In this document: one piece after another, positions 8,128 through 14,478 of the stretch | How positions within the stretch are numbered: the stretch's first letter is position 1 | Layout of the letters: each line of letters opens with the position of its first letter | Assembly (NCBI GenBank): GCA_034432855.1 | Contig: DAOUBA010000174.1 | Coordinates: 1-26,572, forward strand | Source: DAOUBA01 sp034432855 | Lineage (GTDB): Bacteria; Chloroflexota; Anaerolineae; B4-G1 | Reading direction: 5' to 3' | DNA length: 26,572 bases | Notes under the pieces: generated by a model | The model's database searches: none | The model's input: the letters and a program-made list of their open reading frames with translations, nothing else | Told to the model about the DNA's origin: nothing | Position numbers and translations under genes: made by a program

Positions 8128-8950
8128 GCAAACAATCGCCGACGCTATCCTTGTCTTCGAGAACGCCGTGTATCCATCCGGTTTGAGGCCGGAAACCGCG
8201 TGGTTGGGCGTGTACCAGGCACTCCTGTGGTATGAGCCGGTCAATTGGACGGGGTACACCGATCTGCCTCACATCATTGATGCCGATAAACTGCGGCCGG
8301 CCTCGCCAGCGAAGAAGCGCAAGTGGACCAAGCCCAGCGCCTGGCAACGCCGGGCTCAGTTAGTGAGCGAATATCTGGCTCAGCAATTGGGGTGTCCTAT
8401 GCACGACCTGCCGGACAAGACAGATCTGCTGATGAAGCAGCCTGATTACAAAGGAATGCAGCGACAGAACTCCCTGGGCACAGCATTCATAGGTCTAGGC
8501 AAGCACATCCTTGAAAGGTTTGGATCGGATGCCGTCTCGTATGAGAGCGAGATCGAAGCGGATATGCTCTTCCCTGGAATCACCTTCCCTGGCCGAAGCG
8601 GTACACCGCGAATTGACTTACTCGTCAAACGCAGCGACATCCCTATAGCAGTTATTTCGGCCAAGTGGAGTGTGCGCCACGACCGGCTGAGCGATATTAC
8701 GAACGAATGTCCGGTCTACAAGGCTGCCTACACACGCATCTACCGTCAGGAACGTCACGCCCAATTGCTATATTATGTGCTTACGAATGAGTACGACCCG
8801 GCACGCCTGAACAAGATACTCGATGACTCCTGTGTAGATGGTGTAGTCCACGTTCATAAAACGGCTGTGGTGGACGTATGCCGGTTAGACGGTCGGCTGA
8901 CACGCCTGATGGATCTGGTTGACCTCGTGAACGCAACGTTTACCTGGTGA
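8114..8950 (+). CDS. putative type II restriction endonuclease, PD-(D/E)XK fold (BsaWI-like)
   Basis: 278 residues, overlapping the methyltransferase by 14 nt; AAGGAG at 8102-8107 sets the ATG. The segment GTPRIDLLVKRSDIPIAVIS followed by AKWSVRHDRLSD carries a nuclease core: Asp168, then Ser182-x-Lys184, and Glu198 in ITNECPVYK. A D-X13-S-X-K-X13-E arrangement recalls the CCGG-family endonucleases (BsaWI, AgeI and relatives), in which the acidic residue after the Lys replaces the usual (D/E)xK acid. The RHDR stretch is also common in such type II enzymes. Family and recognition site are inference; the nuclease role rests on the motif plus the adjacent methyltransferase. Lower GC is shared with the methyltransferase, so both probably arrived together. 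Neither a control (C) gene nor mobile element genes are visible. Confidence 0.8.
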   Translation: MPTREQTIADAILVFENAVYPSGLRPETAWLGVYQALLWYEPVNWTGYTDLPHIIDADKLRPASPAKKRKWTKPSAWQRRAQLVSEYLAQQLGCPMHDLPDKTDLLMKQPDYKGMQRQNSLGTAFIGLGKHILERFGSDAVSYESEIEADMLFPGITFPGRSGTPRIDLLVKRSDIPIAVISAKWSVRHDRLSDITNECPVYKAAYTRIYRQERHAQLLYYVLTNEYDPARLNKILDDSCVDGVVHVHKTAVVDVCRLDGRLTRLMDLVDLVNATFTW

Positions 8951-8972
8951 AGGTTTGTCGTTCCTGCTCGCC

Positions 8973-9000
8973 TTGACATCTCCCCTGATCGTCGTATAAT
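8973..9000 (+). promoter_or_regulatory. sigma70-type promoter of the pantothenate/ECF operon
   Basis: TTGACA (8973-8978) and TATAAT (8995-9000), both perfect consensus, with a 16-nt spacer. The predicted start at about 9007 leaves a leader of roughly 200 nt before the S-component ATG at 9206. Confidence 0.87.
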
Positions 9001-9006
9001 AATCTT

Positions 9007-9205
9007 GCCACGGACCTGCAAAGGCCGTGAGCCCAAACTATATCGCCAACTGCACCGCTTTCCGGTGCCGCTGGGATCGCGCAGGCGACCGAGACGGCAA
9101 GAGTGAAGTGGTTCGTCCTCTGCCGACGGGGTCTCCCCGTCGTTTCGCTTTATTGCCCTTCCGCGCCTCCCGACTCCCGGCGACTGGCGAGCCAAAGGAG
9201 GCAAA
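9007..9205 (+). promoter_or_regulatory. structured leader RNA, candidate riboswitch or attenuator
   Basis: The leader starts with a hairpin (9009-9013 + 9015-9016 with 9023-9029) carrying a single bulged A at 9014 and a TGCAAA loop. A second hairpin follows, GCACCG 9052-9057 with CGGTGC 9063-9068. GGCAAGAG near 9096 can pair with CTCTGCC near 9118, just ahead of a terminator-like hairpin at 9124-9142. This organisation suits transcription attenuation by a metabolite. I could not match it by eye to TPP, FMN, cobalamin, SAM, glycine, c-di-GMP or THF consensus sequences. The known pan RNA motif (pantothenate genes, hairpins with bulged A) is worth testing. Confidence 0.55.
9124..9151 (+). terminator. 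leader terminator/attenuator hairpin
   Basis: CGACGGGG (9124-9131), loop TCT, CCCCGTCG (9135-9142), then TTTCGCTTTATT. An 8-bp GC-rich stem with an imperfect U-rich tail, inside the leader and 55 nt before the ribosome binding site region of the first gene, so it could stop transcription before the operon. Confidence 0.65.
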
Positions 9206-9817
9206 ATGGAACAGGCACAAACCCAAACCCAACCTCGCCCGCTCCTGGGCAACGTCCTGCGGGTCACCACCCGCGACCTGGCCGTGGCCGGCGTCTTTGG
9301 CGCGCTGGCCATCGTGCTCTCGTTCACCCCGCTGGGGCTGATTCCCGTCCCCAATATCAGCGGCTCTGCTACCAGCCTGCACCTGCCGGCCATCGTCGCC
9401 GGCATCGTCGGCGGGCCGGTTGTCGGTGGGCTGGTAGGGCTGGTGCTGGCGGTCTCGTCGTGGATCCGCTACAGTAGCACCTTCATCGCGCTGGCCGGCA
9501 ACAACATCCTGGTGGCCCTGCTGTCCGCCTTTCTGCCGCGCATTCTGATCGGCGTCGTCGCCTACTTCGTCTACCGTCCCCTGCGGCGCTGGCCCGGGCT
9601 GGCAGCCGGGTTGGCTGGACTGGCGGGCACGCTGACCAACACCGTCGGCGTGCTGGGCCTGCTGTACTGGCTGGGGGTGTTCCCATTCGCGGTGCTGCTG
9701 CCCATCCTCTCGCTGAACGTGCCCATTGAGATCGTCCTGGCGCTCGTCGTCACTATCCCGGCAGTCGCCGCGCTGCGCGCGGTCAGCAAAGGGCAGATCG
9801 CGGGAGCGCGCGAGTGA
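9206..9817 (+). CDS. ECF transporter substrate-binding (S) component, probably for pantothenate
   Basis: 203 residues, mostly hydrophobic with about six membrane helices: LAVAGVFGALAIVLSFTPL, the loop GSATSLHLPAIVAGIVGGPVVGG, LVGLVLAVSSWIRY, NILVALLSAFLPRILIGVVAYF, an AGLAG-rich helix and IEIVLALVVTIPAVAALRAV. This fits the DUF3816/ECF S-component family. S components capture a vitamin and dock on the shared T/A1/A2 module, all encoded just downstream. Substrate is inferred: a type II and a type III pantothenate kinase lie in the same cluster, so pantothenate is most likely. The sequence alone does not prove it. AAAGGAGG at 9196-9203 precedes ATG 9206 closely. Expression is probably set by the long leader. 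Confidence 0.85.
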   Translation: MEQAQTQTQPRPLLGNVLRVTTRDLAVAGVFGALAIVLSFTPLGLIPVPNISGSATSLHLPAIVAGIVGGPVVGGLVGLVLAVSSWIRYSSTFIALAGNNILVALLSAFLPRILIGVVAYFVYRPLRRWPGLAAGLAGLAGTLTNTVGVLGLLYWLGVFPFAVLLPILSLNVPIEIVLALVVTIPAVAALRAVSKGQIAGARE

Positions 9818-9820
9818 GAT

Positions 9821-9854
9821 AGACTTCCGAAGTCTCCAAAGACTTCGGAAGTCT
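9821..9854. repeat. double palindromic repeat between S component and EcfA1
   Basis: Two 15-nt arms (9821-9835 and 9840-9854) are exact reverse complements around CCAA. Each arm, AGACTTC-x-GAAGTCT, is itself a palindrome, so four copies of the same heptamer sit in 34 bases. It starts 3 nt after the S-component stop and ends 11 nt before the ecfA1 ATG. RNA could form one long or two short hairpins. Confidence 0.9.
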
Positions 9855-9865
9855 ACGCCTGATAC

Positions 9866-10693
9866 ATGTCGCCTTTCATCCAAGTCCAGGGGCTGGAACA
9901 CGCCTATCCGCTCGACGGCGGCGGGCAGGTGGTGGCGCTCCGTGGGATTGACCTGACCATCGAGCACGGCGAATTCGTCGCCATCGTCGGGCCGAACGGA
10001 TCGGGCAAATCTACGCTTGCCCGTCACTTTAATGCGTTGCTCCTGCCCGCGGCGGGCGAGGTCTGGGTGGATGGCCTGCTCACCGCCGACCCGCGCAACC
10101 TCTGGGCAGTGCGTCAACGGGTGGGGATGGTGTTTCAGAACCCGGATAATCAGATCGTCGCCTCGACCGTCGAGGAAGACATCGCCTTCGGGCCGGAGAA
10201 CGCGGCGTTGCCGTCCGCCGAGATCCGCTGCCGGGTGGATGAGGCGCTGGACACCGTCGGCCTGGCCGATTATCGCTTCCGTCCGCCGCACTTGCTCTCC
10301 GGCGGGCAACGGCAACTGCTGGCTATCGCCGGCGTGCTGGCGACCCGCCCGGCTGCCATTGTCTTCGACGAGCCGGCCTCGATGCTCGATCCGCTCAGCC
10401 GCCGCCAGGTGCTGGCGACCATCCGGCGACTCCATCAGGATGGCCTGACCGTCGTCCTCATCACTCAGGCGATGGACGAGGCCGCCGCCGCGCAACGGGT
10501 GCTGGTGATGGATGCAGGACGCATCGTGATGGATGGCTCCCCGGCGGAGGTGTTCGAGCAAGGTGCACGGCTGCGCGAACGGGGGCTCGACCTGCCACCC
10601 GCCGTCGAGATGGCCCACGGCCTGCGCGAGCGCGGGCTGCGCTTGCCACCGGGCCTGCTCACGGTCGAACAACTGGCGGAGGCGCTATGCTGA
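9866..10693 (+). CDS. ecfA1: ECF transporter ATPase A1 (switch His replaced by Gln)
   Basis: 275 residues. ABC ATPase motifs: Walker A GPNGSGKST (42-50), Q-loop VFQNPDNQIVAST with Gln91, signature LSGGQRQ (144-150), Walker B AAIVFDEP with Glu169, D-loop MLD. The Q-loop FQNPDNQ and the C-terminal domain (LRERGLDLPP) are characteristic of EcfA/CbiO-type subunits. It drives uptake together with EcfA2. The H-loop reads VVLITQAMDEA: Gln201 stands where ABC ATPases usually have the switch histidine (ITHxxxEA). The ribosome binding site is not obvious; the palindrome just upstream may matter. The last codons overlap the start of ecfA2 by 7 nt. Confidence 0.93.
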   Translation: MSPFIQVQGLEHAYPLDGGGQVVALRGIDLTIEHGEFVAIVGPNGSGKSTLARHFNALLLPAAGEVWVDGLLTADPRNLWAVRQRVGMVFQNPDNQIVASTVEEDIAFGPENAALPSAEIRCRVDEALDTVGLADYRFRPPHLLSGGQRQLLAIAGVLATRPAAIVFDEPASMLDPLSRRQVLATIRRLHQDGLTVVLITQAMDEAAAAQRVLVMDAGRIVMDGSPAEVFEQGARLRERGLDLPPAVEMAHGLRERGLRLPPGLLTVEQLAEALC

Positions 10694-11565
10694 TCCGGGT
10701 CGAGGCGCTCAGTCACACATACGCTCCCGGCACCCCCCTGGCGCGGCCGGCGCTGCACGAGGTAAGCCTGAAGATTGCCCCTGGCGAGCGGGTCGGGCTG
10801 GTAGGACGCACCGGCGCCGGCAAATCCACGCTGGTGCAACTCATCGCAGGGCTGCTCACGCCGACCGCAGGGCGGGTGCTACTGGACGGTATCCCAGCCC
10901 ACGAGCGCAGCGCGGCCGCCCGCGCAGCGCGATTGCGCGTGGCGCTGGCGTTCCAGTATCCCGAACACCAGTTCTTTGAGCAGACGGTCGCGCGCGAGAT
11001 CGCCTTTGGGCCGCGCAACCTGGGGCTGGGCAGCGAAGAGATCGGCGCGCGCATCCGCTGGGCGCTAGAGATGGTCGGGCTGGACACGGCGATGGAGAAC
11101 CGCTCGCCGTTCACGCTGAGCGGTGGCGAGATGCGCCGTGTGGCGCTGGCCAGCATCCTCGCGTTGCGCCCGGAGGTGTTGATCCTCGACGAGCCGACCG
11201 CCGGCCTGGATCCGCGCGGGCGGCGGGAACTGCTCGCCCGCGTGCGCGCCTGGCAGGAAGAGACGGGCGCGACGCTGATCTTGATCTCGCACGACCTGGG
11301 GGAATTGGCGCGCGTGGTGGAGCGGGCGATCGTGTTGGATCGGGGCCGTGTCGCCGCCGACGGCCCGGCACGGCAAGTGCTGAGCGACGCTGCGGCGCTG
11401 AGCGCCGCCGGGCTGGACGTGCCGCAGCCGGTGGCGCTCCTGCACGCGCTGCGTGAATCCGGCTGGGACGTGCGCACCGACCGGTTGCTGCCGGAGGAGG
11501 CGGTGGAGGAAATCGTGCGCGGCCGCCGTGCATTGGATCGCCGTGCGTTGGAAACGCACGGCTGA
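10687..11565 (+). CDS. ecfA2: ECF transporter ATPase A2
   Basis: 292 residues, ATG overlapping the ecfA1 stop (ATGCTGA). Motifs are complete: Walker A GRTGAGKST (40-48), Q-loop LAFQYPEHQFFEQTV (Gln90), signature LSGGE (144-148), Walker B VLILDEPTAGLD (Glu169) and a normal H-loop LISHDLGEL with His202. It pairs with EcfA1 to power the transporter. The final residues, RRALDRRALETHG, are encoded by a copy of the hairpin repeat that recurs downstream, so the original C-terminus has probably been replaced or extended by repeat DNA. The domain before it (VPQPVALLHALRESGWDVRTDRLLPEEAVEEI) is a normal EcfA C-terminal region. Confidence 0.94.
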   Translation: MLIRVEALSHTYAPGTPLARPALHEVSLKIAPGERVGLVGRTGAGKSTLVQLIAGLLTPTAGRVLLDGIPAHERSAAARAARLRVALAFQYPEHQFFEQTVAREIAFGPRNLGLGSEEIGARIRWALEMVGLDTAMENRSPFTLSGGEMRRVALASILALRPEVLILDEPTAGLDPRGRRELLARVRAWQEETGATLILISHDLGELARVVERAIVLDRGRVAADGPARQVLSDAAALSAAGLDVPQPVALLHALRESGWDVRTDRLLPEEAVEEIVRGRRALDRRALETHG

Positions 11566-11771
11566 AACAGACGCAAGCCGGCCCGCCGTGCGTTAGAAAC
11601 GCACGGCTCATACGGATGCAAGCCCGCAGGGCTTCCACCTGCTCAGCCGGGTGACTCTCACCCGGCGATCCCGGCGATGCCGGCCCGCCGTGCGTTGGAA
11701 ACGCATGGCTGAAACAGACGCAAGCCCGAAGGGCTTCCATTTGGCTCAGCCGTGCGCTTCGAGCGCACGGC
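11540..11771. repeat. cluster of five related hairpin repeats
   Basis: Three copies of GCCGTGCGTT-loop-AACGCACGGC occur at 11540-11562, 11585-11607 (loop AGA) and 11687-11709 (one G.T pair). Copies 1 and 3 continue with GAAACAGACGCAAGCC; copies 2 and 3 end in a second small hairpin around GCCCG-GGGCTTCCA. Two more hairpins share only the GCCG/CGGC ends: 11646-11666 (GCCGGGTGA, CTC, TCACCCGGC) and 11749-11771 (GCCGTGCGC, TTCGA, GCGCACGGC). Arm changes are compensated, so the stems are preserved. The cluster fills the ecfA2-kinase gap and supplies the last ecfA2 codons. Confidence 0.9.
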
Positions 11772-11794
11772 GCACGATGCAAACAAGGAGCACC

Positions 11795-12628
11795 ATGATC
11801 CGTGCAGCCATTGACTTTGGCATCAGTAACACCGATGTGGTAGTCTACGTGGATGGTGAACTGCGGCGCTGGAGCCGTCCATCGCGCGAGCAGCCGCCGG
11901 ACCCCGAACTCGTGCGCGCACTGCTCGCCGTGGGCGGAGTGGAACTGGCTTCGCTCAAACGGCTTGCCGTCACCGGCGGGCGGCATCGCATGTTACCGCC
12001 GCAGATCGAGGGCTGCACCCTCATCCGCGTGGGCGAGATCGAGGCCATCGGGCGCGGCGGCCAGGCGCTGGCCGGAGGGGAGTGTGACGATCCGCTCCTC
12101 GTCGTCAGCGCCGGATCGGGCACGGCGATGGTCGCCGCGCGCGTCGCCCAATACGCGCACGTCACCGGCACCGCCGTGGGCGGCGGCACGTTGGTCGGCC
12201 TCAGCCGCCTGCTGCTGCACACCATAGACCCCGGCGAGATTGATGCTCTGGCGCAGGTCGGCGACCCCAACGGCGCCGATCTCAGCCTGCGCGACGTGGT
12301 CAACGGCCAGATCGGCAACCTGCCGCCAGAAGCCACGGCGGTCAACTTTGGCCGCCTGGCGCGTCACGATCTGACCCCACGCCGCGAGGACCTGGCAGCG
12401 GCGCTGGTCACGCTGGTGGGACAGGTCATCGCCATCGTCGCCATCAACGCCGCGCGCGCCCAGCGGATTGAACGCATTATCGTGATCGGTCACCTGATTG
12501 ATATGCCCAGCGTTCGCCACGTGCTGCAGAGCGTTGGCGACCTGTATGGCGTGCGCATGAGCCTGCCGCCGGAAGCAGGCCACGCGACGGCGTTGGGCGC
12601 GCTCTTGCGCAGCGAGGAGGTCGTGTGA
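11795..12628 (+). CDS. coaW: type II pantothenate kinase
   Basis: 277 residues from ATG 11795, preceded by AAGGAG at 11785-11790. It phosphorylates pantothenate with ATP, the first step to coenzyme A. The order of motifs matches the Fumble/CoaW family: N-terminal phosphate-binding AAIDFGISNTDVVVY, LAVTGGRHRML, VGEIEAIGRGGQAL with an acidic residue at the catalytic Glu position, VVSAGSGTAMV, GTAVGGGTLVGLSRLLL, VGDPNGADLSLRDVV, EATAVNFGRLA, then a helical ALVTLVGQVIAIVAINAA and a final GHATALGALL. It lies between ecfA2 and ecfT and overlaps the latter by 4 nt (GTGA), so kinase and transporter are translationally coupled. It is one of two unrelated pantothenate kinases in the cluster. Confidence 0.9.
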   Translation: MIRAAIDFGISNTDVVVYVDGELRRWSRPSREQPPDPELVRALLAVGGVELASLKRLAVTGGRHRMLPPQIEGCTLIRVGEIEAIGRGGQALAGGECDDPLLVVSAGSGTAMVAARVAQYAHVTGTAVGGGTLVGLSRLLLHTIDPGEIDALAQVGDPNGADLSLRDVVNGQIGNLPPEATAVNFGRLARHDLTPRREDLAAALVTLVGQVIAIVAINAARAQRIERIIVIGHLIDMPSVRHVLQSVGDLYGVRMSLPPEAGHATALGALLRSEEVV

Positions 12629-13617
12629 ACCTGTTGCTGCCCGGCACGTATATGGCCGCCGACTCGGTTTTGCGCCGGCTCGACCCGCGGGTCAAGATGG
12701 GCGCGGCGCTTGCACTGATGGTGCTCCCCTTTGCCGCGCGCAGCCTGATGGGTCACCTGCTGATCACGGCATTCGTGGTCGTCCTTGCCTTCCTGTCGTC
12801 TGCACCGCCGAGGATGTTGCTGCGCACGTTGGGCACGATCTTTTGGCTCGGCTGCCTGATGTTCTTCTTCTACCTGTTCACCACGCCGGGCCGGCCGCTG
12901 TTCGCCATAGGGCGCATCGTCGTGACGTGGGAGGGGCTGCTGGCCGGCGGTGTGCAGGTCTATCGGTTGTGCCTGCTCGTGATCATCTCGTCGCTCTTGA
13001 CCTTCACCACCTCGCCGACCCAGTTGGCACACGGTCTGGAGGCACTGCTGGCTCCGTTACAACGGGTGGGCCTGCCGGTGCGTGAGTTTGCGCTGGTGAT
13101 GACGATTGCGCTGCGCTTCACACCCGCGCTGCTCGACGAGATCGAACGCATCGCCAGGGCGCAACAGGCGCGTGGCGTGGATATGACCTCGAAGAACCCG
13201 TTGCGCCAGATGCGCAGTTGGGCGCCGCTGTTCGTCCCCATCTTCGTCGCCGCCTTCCGCCGCGCCGACGAGTTGGCCACGGCGATGGAAGCGCGCGGCT
13301 TTCGCGGCGCCGCCCAACGCACTCGCCTCTACCCATTGCGGTTGACCTATCAAGACCTGGCAGCAGCCATCATTGTCTCAATCGTTAGTGTAGCAGTGTT
13401 AGGGATTAGTACCTTGCCAGTCAAATTCTTGCACAATGGGCAAGAAATCTATACGTTGCCATTTGTCTGCCACGAATTGCACGAATTCACACGAATGGAT
13501 AGACAAATTAGTGAAATTCGTGTAATTCGTGGCAAAGCCCGTTTGGTTCCGGCTTGTCCGGGTCAGGGATTGGTGATCAGGGATCAGGCTTGTACTCTCC
13601 AAATACCCAATCAATAA
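12625..13617 (+). CDS. ecfT: ECF transporter transmembrane (T) component with repeat-derived C-terminal extension
   Basis: 330 residues from GTG 12625, overlapping the kinase stop. It is the integral membrane scaffold linking the S component to the two ATPases. N-terminal DSVLRRLDPRVKMG and helices such as GHLLITAFVVVLAFL and FWLGCLMFFFYLF are typical. The two ARG coupling motifs are AQQARGVD (180s) and MEARGFRG (221-228). The family usually ends near residue 265, after TYQDLAAAIIVSIVSVAVLG. The remaining ~65 residues (for example ELHEFTRMDRQISEIRVIRGK) are encoded by an interspersed palindromic repeat and following low-quality sequence, so they are likely a recent extension caused by repeat insertion. 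Confidence 0.92.
   Translation: MNLLLPGTYMAADSVLRRLDPRVKMGAALALMVLPFAARSLMGHLLITAFVVVLAFLSSAPPRMLLRTLGTIFWLGCLMFFFYLFTTPGRPLFAIGRIVVTWEGLLAGGVQVYRLCLLVIISSLLTFTTSPTQLAHGLEALLAPLQRVGLPVREFALVMTIALRFTPALLDEIERIARAQQARGVDMTSKNPLRQMRSWAPLFVPIFVAAFRRADELATAMEARGFRGAAQRTRLYPLRLTYQDLAAAIIVSIVSVAVLGISTLPVKFLHNGQEIYTLPFVCHELHEFTRMDRQISEIRVIRGKARLVPACPGQGLVIRDQACTLQIPNQ
13469..13533. repeat. 65-bp palindromic repeat inside the 3' end of ecfT
   Basis: GCCACGAATTGCACGAATT (13469-13487) is the reverse complement of 13515-13533 except for one G.T pair, and the arms extend to TTCAC/GTGAAA with a single-base bulge. The CACGAATT words also recur in tandem inside each arm. It resembles the CGAATT-rich palindromic repeats I know to be frequent in Chloroflexota-type genomes. 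It is translated as part of EcfT. Confidence 0.88.
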
Positions 13618-13648
13618 TCACCAACTCTCCACCAGGAGGTGAATCGAG

Positions 13649-14413
13649 ATGCTGCTAACTCTTGACATCGGCAACACCAATATCACCCTCGGGCTGTACA
13701 AGGGGAAAGAACTCGGCCGGCGCTGGCGCATCCGCACGATCCACGACAAGACCGCCGACGAGTACGGCATTCTGATCGAGCAACTCTTCCGTCACCGCGG
13801 CTGCCGGCTCGACGAGGTGACCGGCGTCGCCATCGCCAGCGTCGTTCCGCCTCTGACGCCCATCTTCGAGCAGGCCTGCCGCGAGTACCTGGGGCAGGAA
13901 CCGTTCGTGGTGGATGCGGGCGTCAAGACCGGCGTGCGCATCCGCTACGAGAACCCCCGCGACGTAGGAGCGGACCGGGTCGTAGATGCCGCTGCGGTGA
14001 AGGCGCTCTACAGCCTGCCGGCCTGCGTGGTGGATTTCGGCACCGCCACCACCTTCGACGCGATCACGGCGGAGGGGGACTATTTGGGCGGGGCCATCGC
14101 GCCGGGCATCGGCATCGCCGCGCAGGCGCTCTACGAGCGCACCGCGAAACTGCACCGCGTCGAACTCTCCCGCCCACCCTCGGCCATCGGGCGCAACACG
14201 ACGCACGCCATCCAGTCGGGATTACTCTTCGGCTTCGTCGGTCTGGTGGAGGGCATGGTCGCGCGCTTCAAGGCCGAGTTGGGCTCCCAGACTCGCGTGA
14301 TCGCCACCGGCACCCTCGCCGAGACCATCGCCCGCGAGACAACGGTCATAGACGTGGTAGACCCGTGGCTCACGTTGCACGGGCTGCGCATCGTGTACGA
14401 GTTGAATCGGTAG
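13649..14413 (+). CDS. coaX: type III pantothenate kinase
   Basis: 254 residues, normal for CoaX. It phosphorylates pantothenate and, in this family, usually needs a monovalent cation and escapes CoA feedback. Signatures: LTLDIGNTNITLG (phosphate loop, 6-11), VAIASVVPPLTP, NPRDVGADRVVDA (103-114), CVVDFGTATTFDAI with the catalytic-site Asp/Thr region (129-137), GGAIAPGIGIAAQAL and RNTTHAIQSGLLFG. AGGAGGTGA at 13634-13642 makes a strong start at 13649. It follows ecfT by 31 nt and ends the cluster; I see no clear terminator before the next promoter. Confidence 0.96.
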   Translation: MLLTLDIGNTNITLGLYKGKELGRRWRIRTIHDKTADEYGILIEQLFRHRGCRLDEVTGVAIASVVPPLTPIFEQACREYLGQEPFVVDAGVKTGVRIRYENPRDVGADRVVDAAAVKALYSLPACVVDFGTATTFDAITAEGDYLGGAIAPGIGIAAQALYERTAKLHRVELSRPPSAIGRNTTHAIQSGLLFGFVGLVEGMVARFKAELGSQTRVIATGTLAETIARETTVIDVVDPWLTLHGLRIVYELNR

Positions 14414-14432
14414 AAAGGCACATCGCTCGGAC

Positions 14433-14461
14433 TTGTCGAGAACCACATGGTCGGGTATAAT
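14433..14461 (+). promoter_or_regulatory. sigma70-type promoter before a broken gene
   Basis: TTGTCG (14433-14438) and TATAAT (14456-14461) with a 17-nt spacer. The first in-frame codons of the pseudogene start only about 10 nt downstream of the expected start site, with no usable ATG. Confidence 0.7.
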
Positions 14462-14478
14462 CTTCAACAGATGGTCGC

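Noticed and set aside
9038..10672. Long minus-strand open frame of 544 codons opposite the ECF genes
   Set aside because: Its Gln/His/Arg-rich translation is the typical shadow of GC-rich coding DNA; the plus strand encodes clear S-component and ATPase motifs.
11540..11771. CRISPR array
   Set aside because: Repeat copies are only three, unevenly spaced, with the gaps holding further hairpins instead of unique spacers of constant length, and no cas genes are nearby.
13621..13648. Coupling of coaX to ecfT by overlap
   Set aside because: There are 31 nt between them and coaX has its own strong AGGAGGTGA site; only cotranscription is supported.
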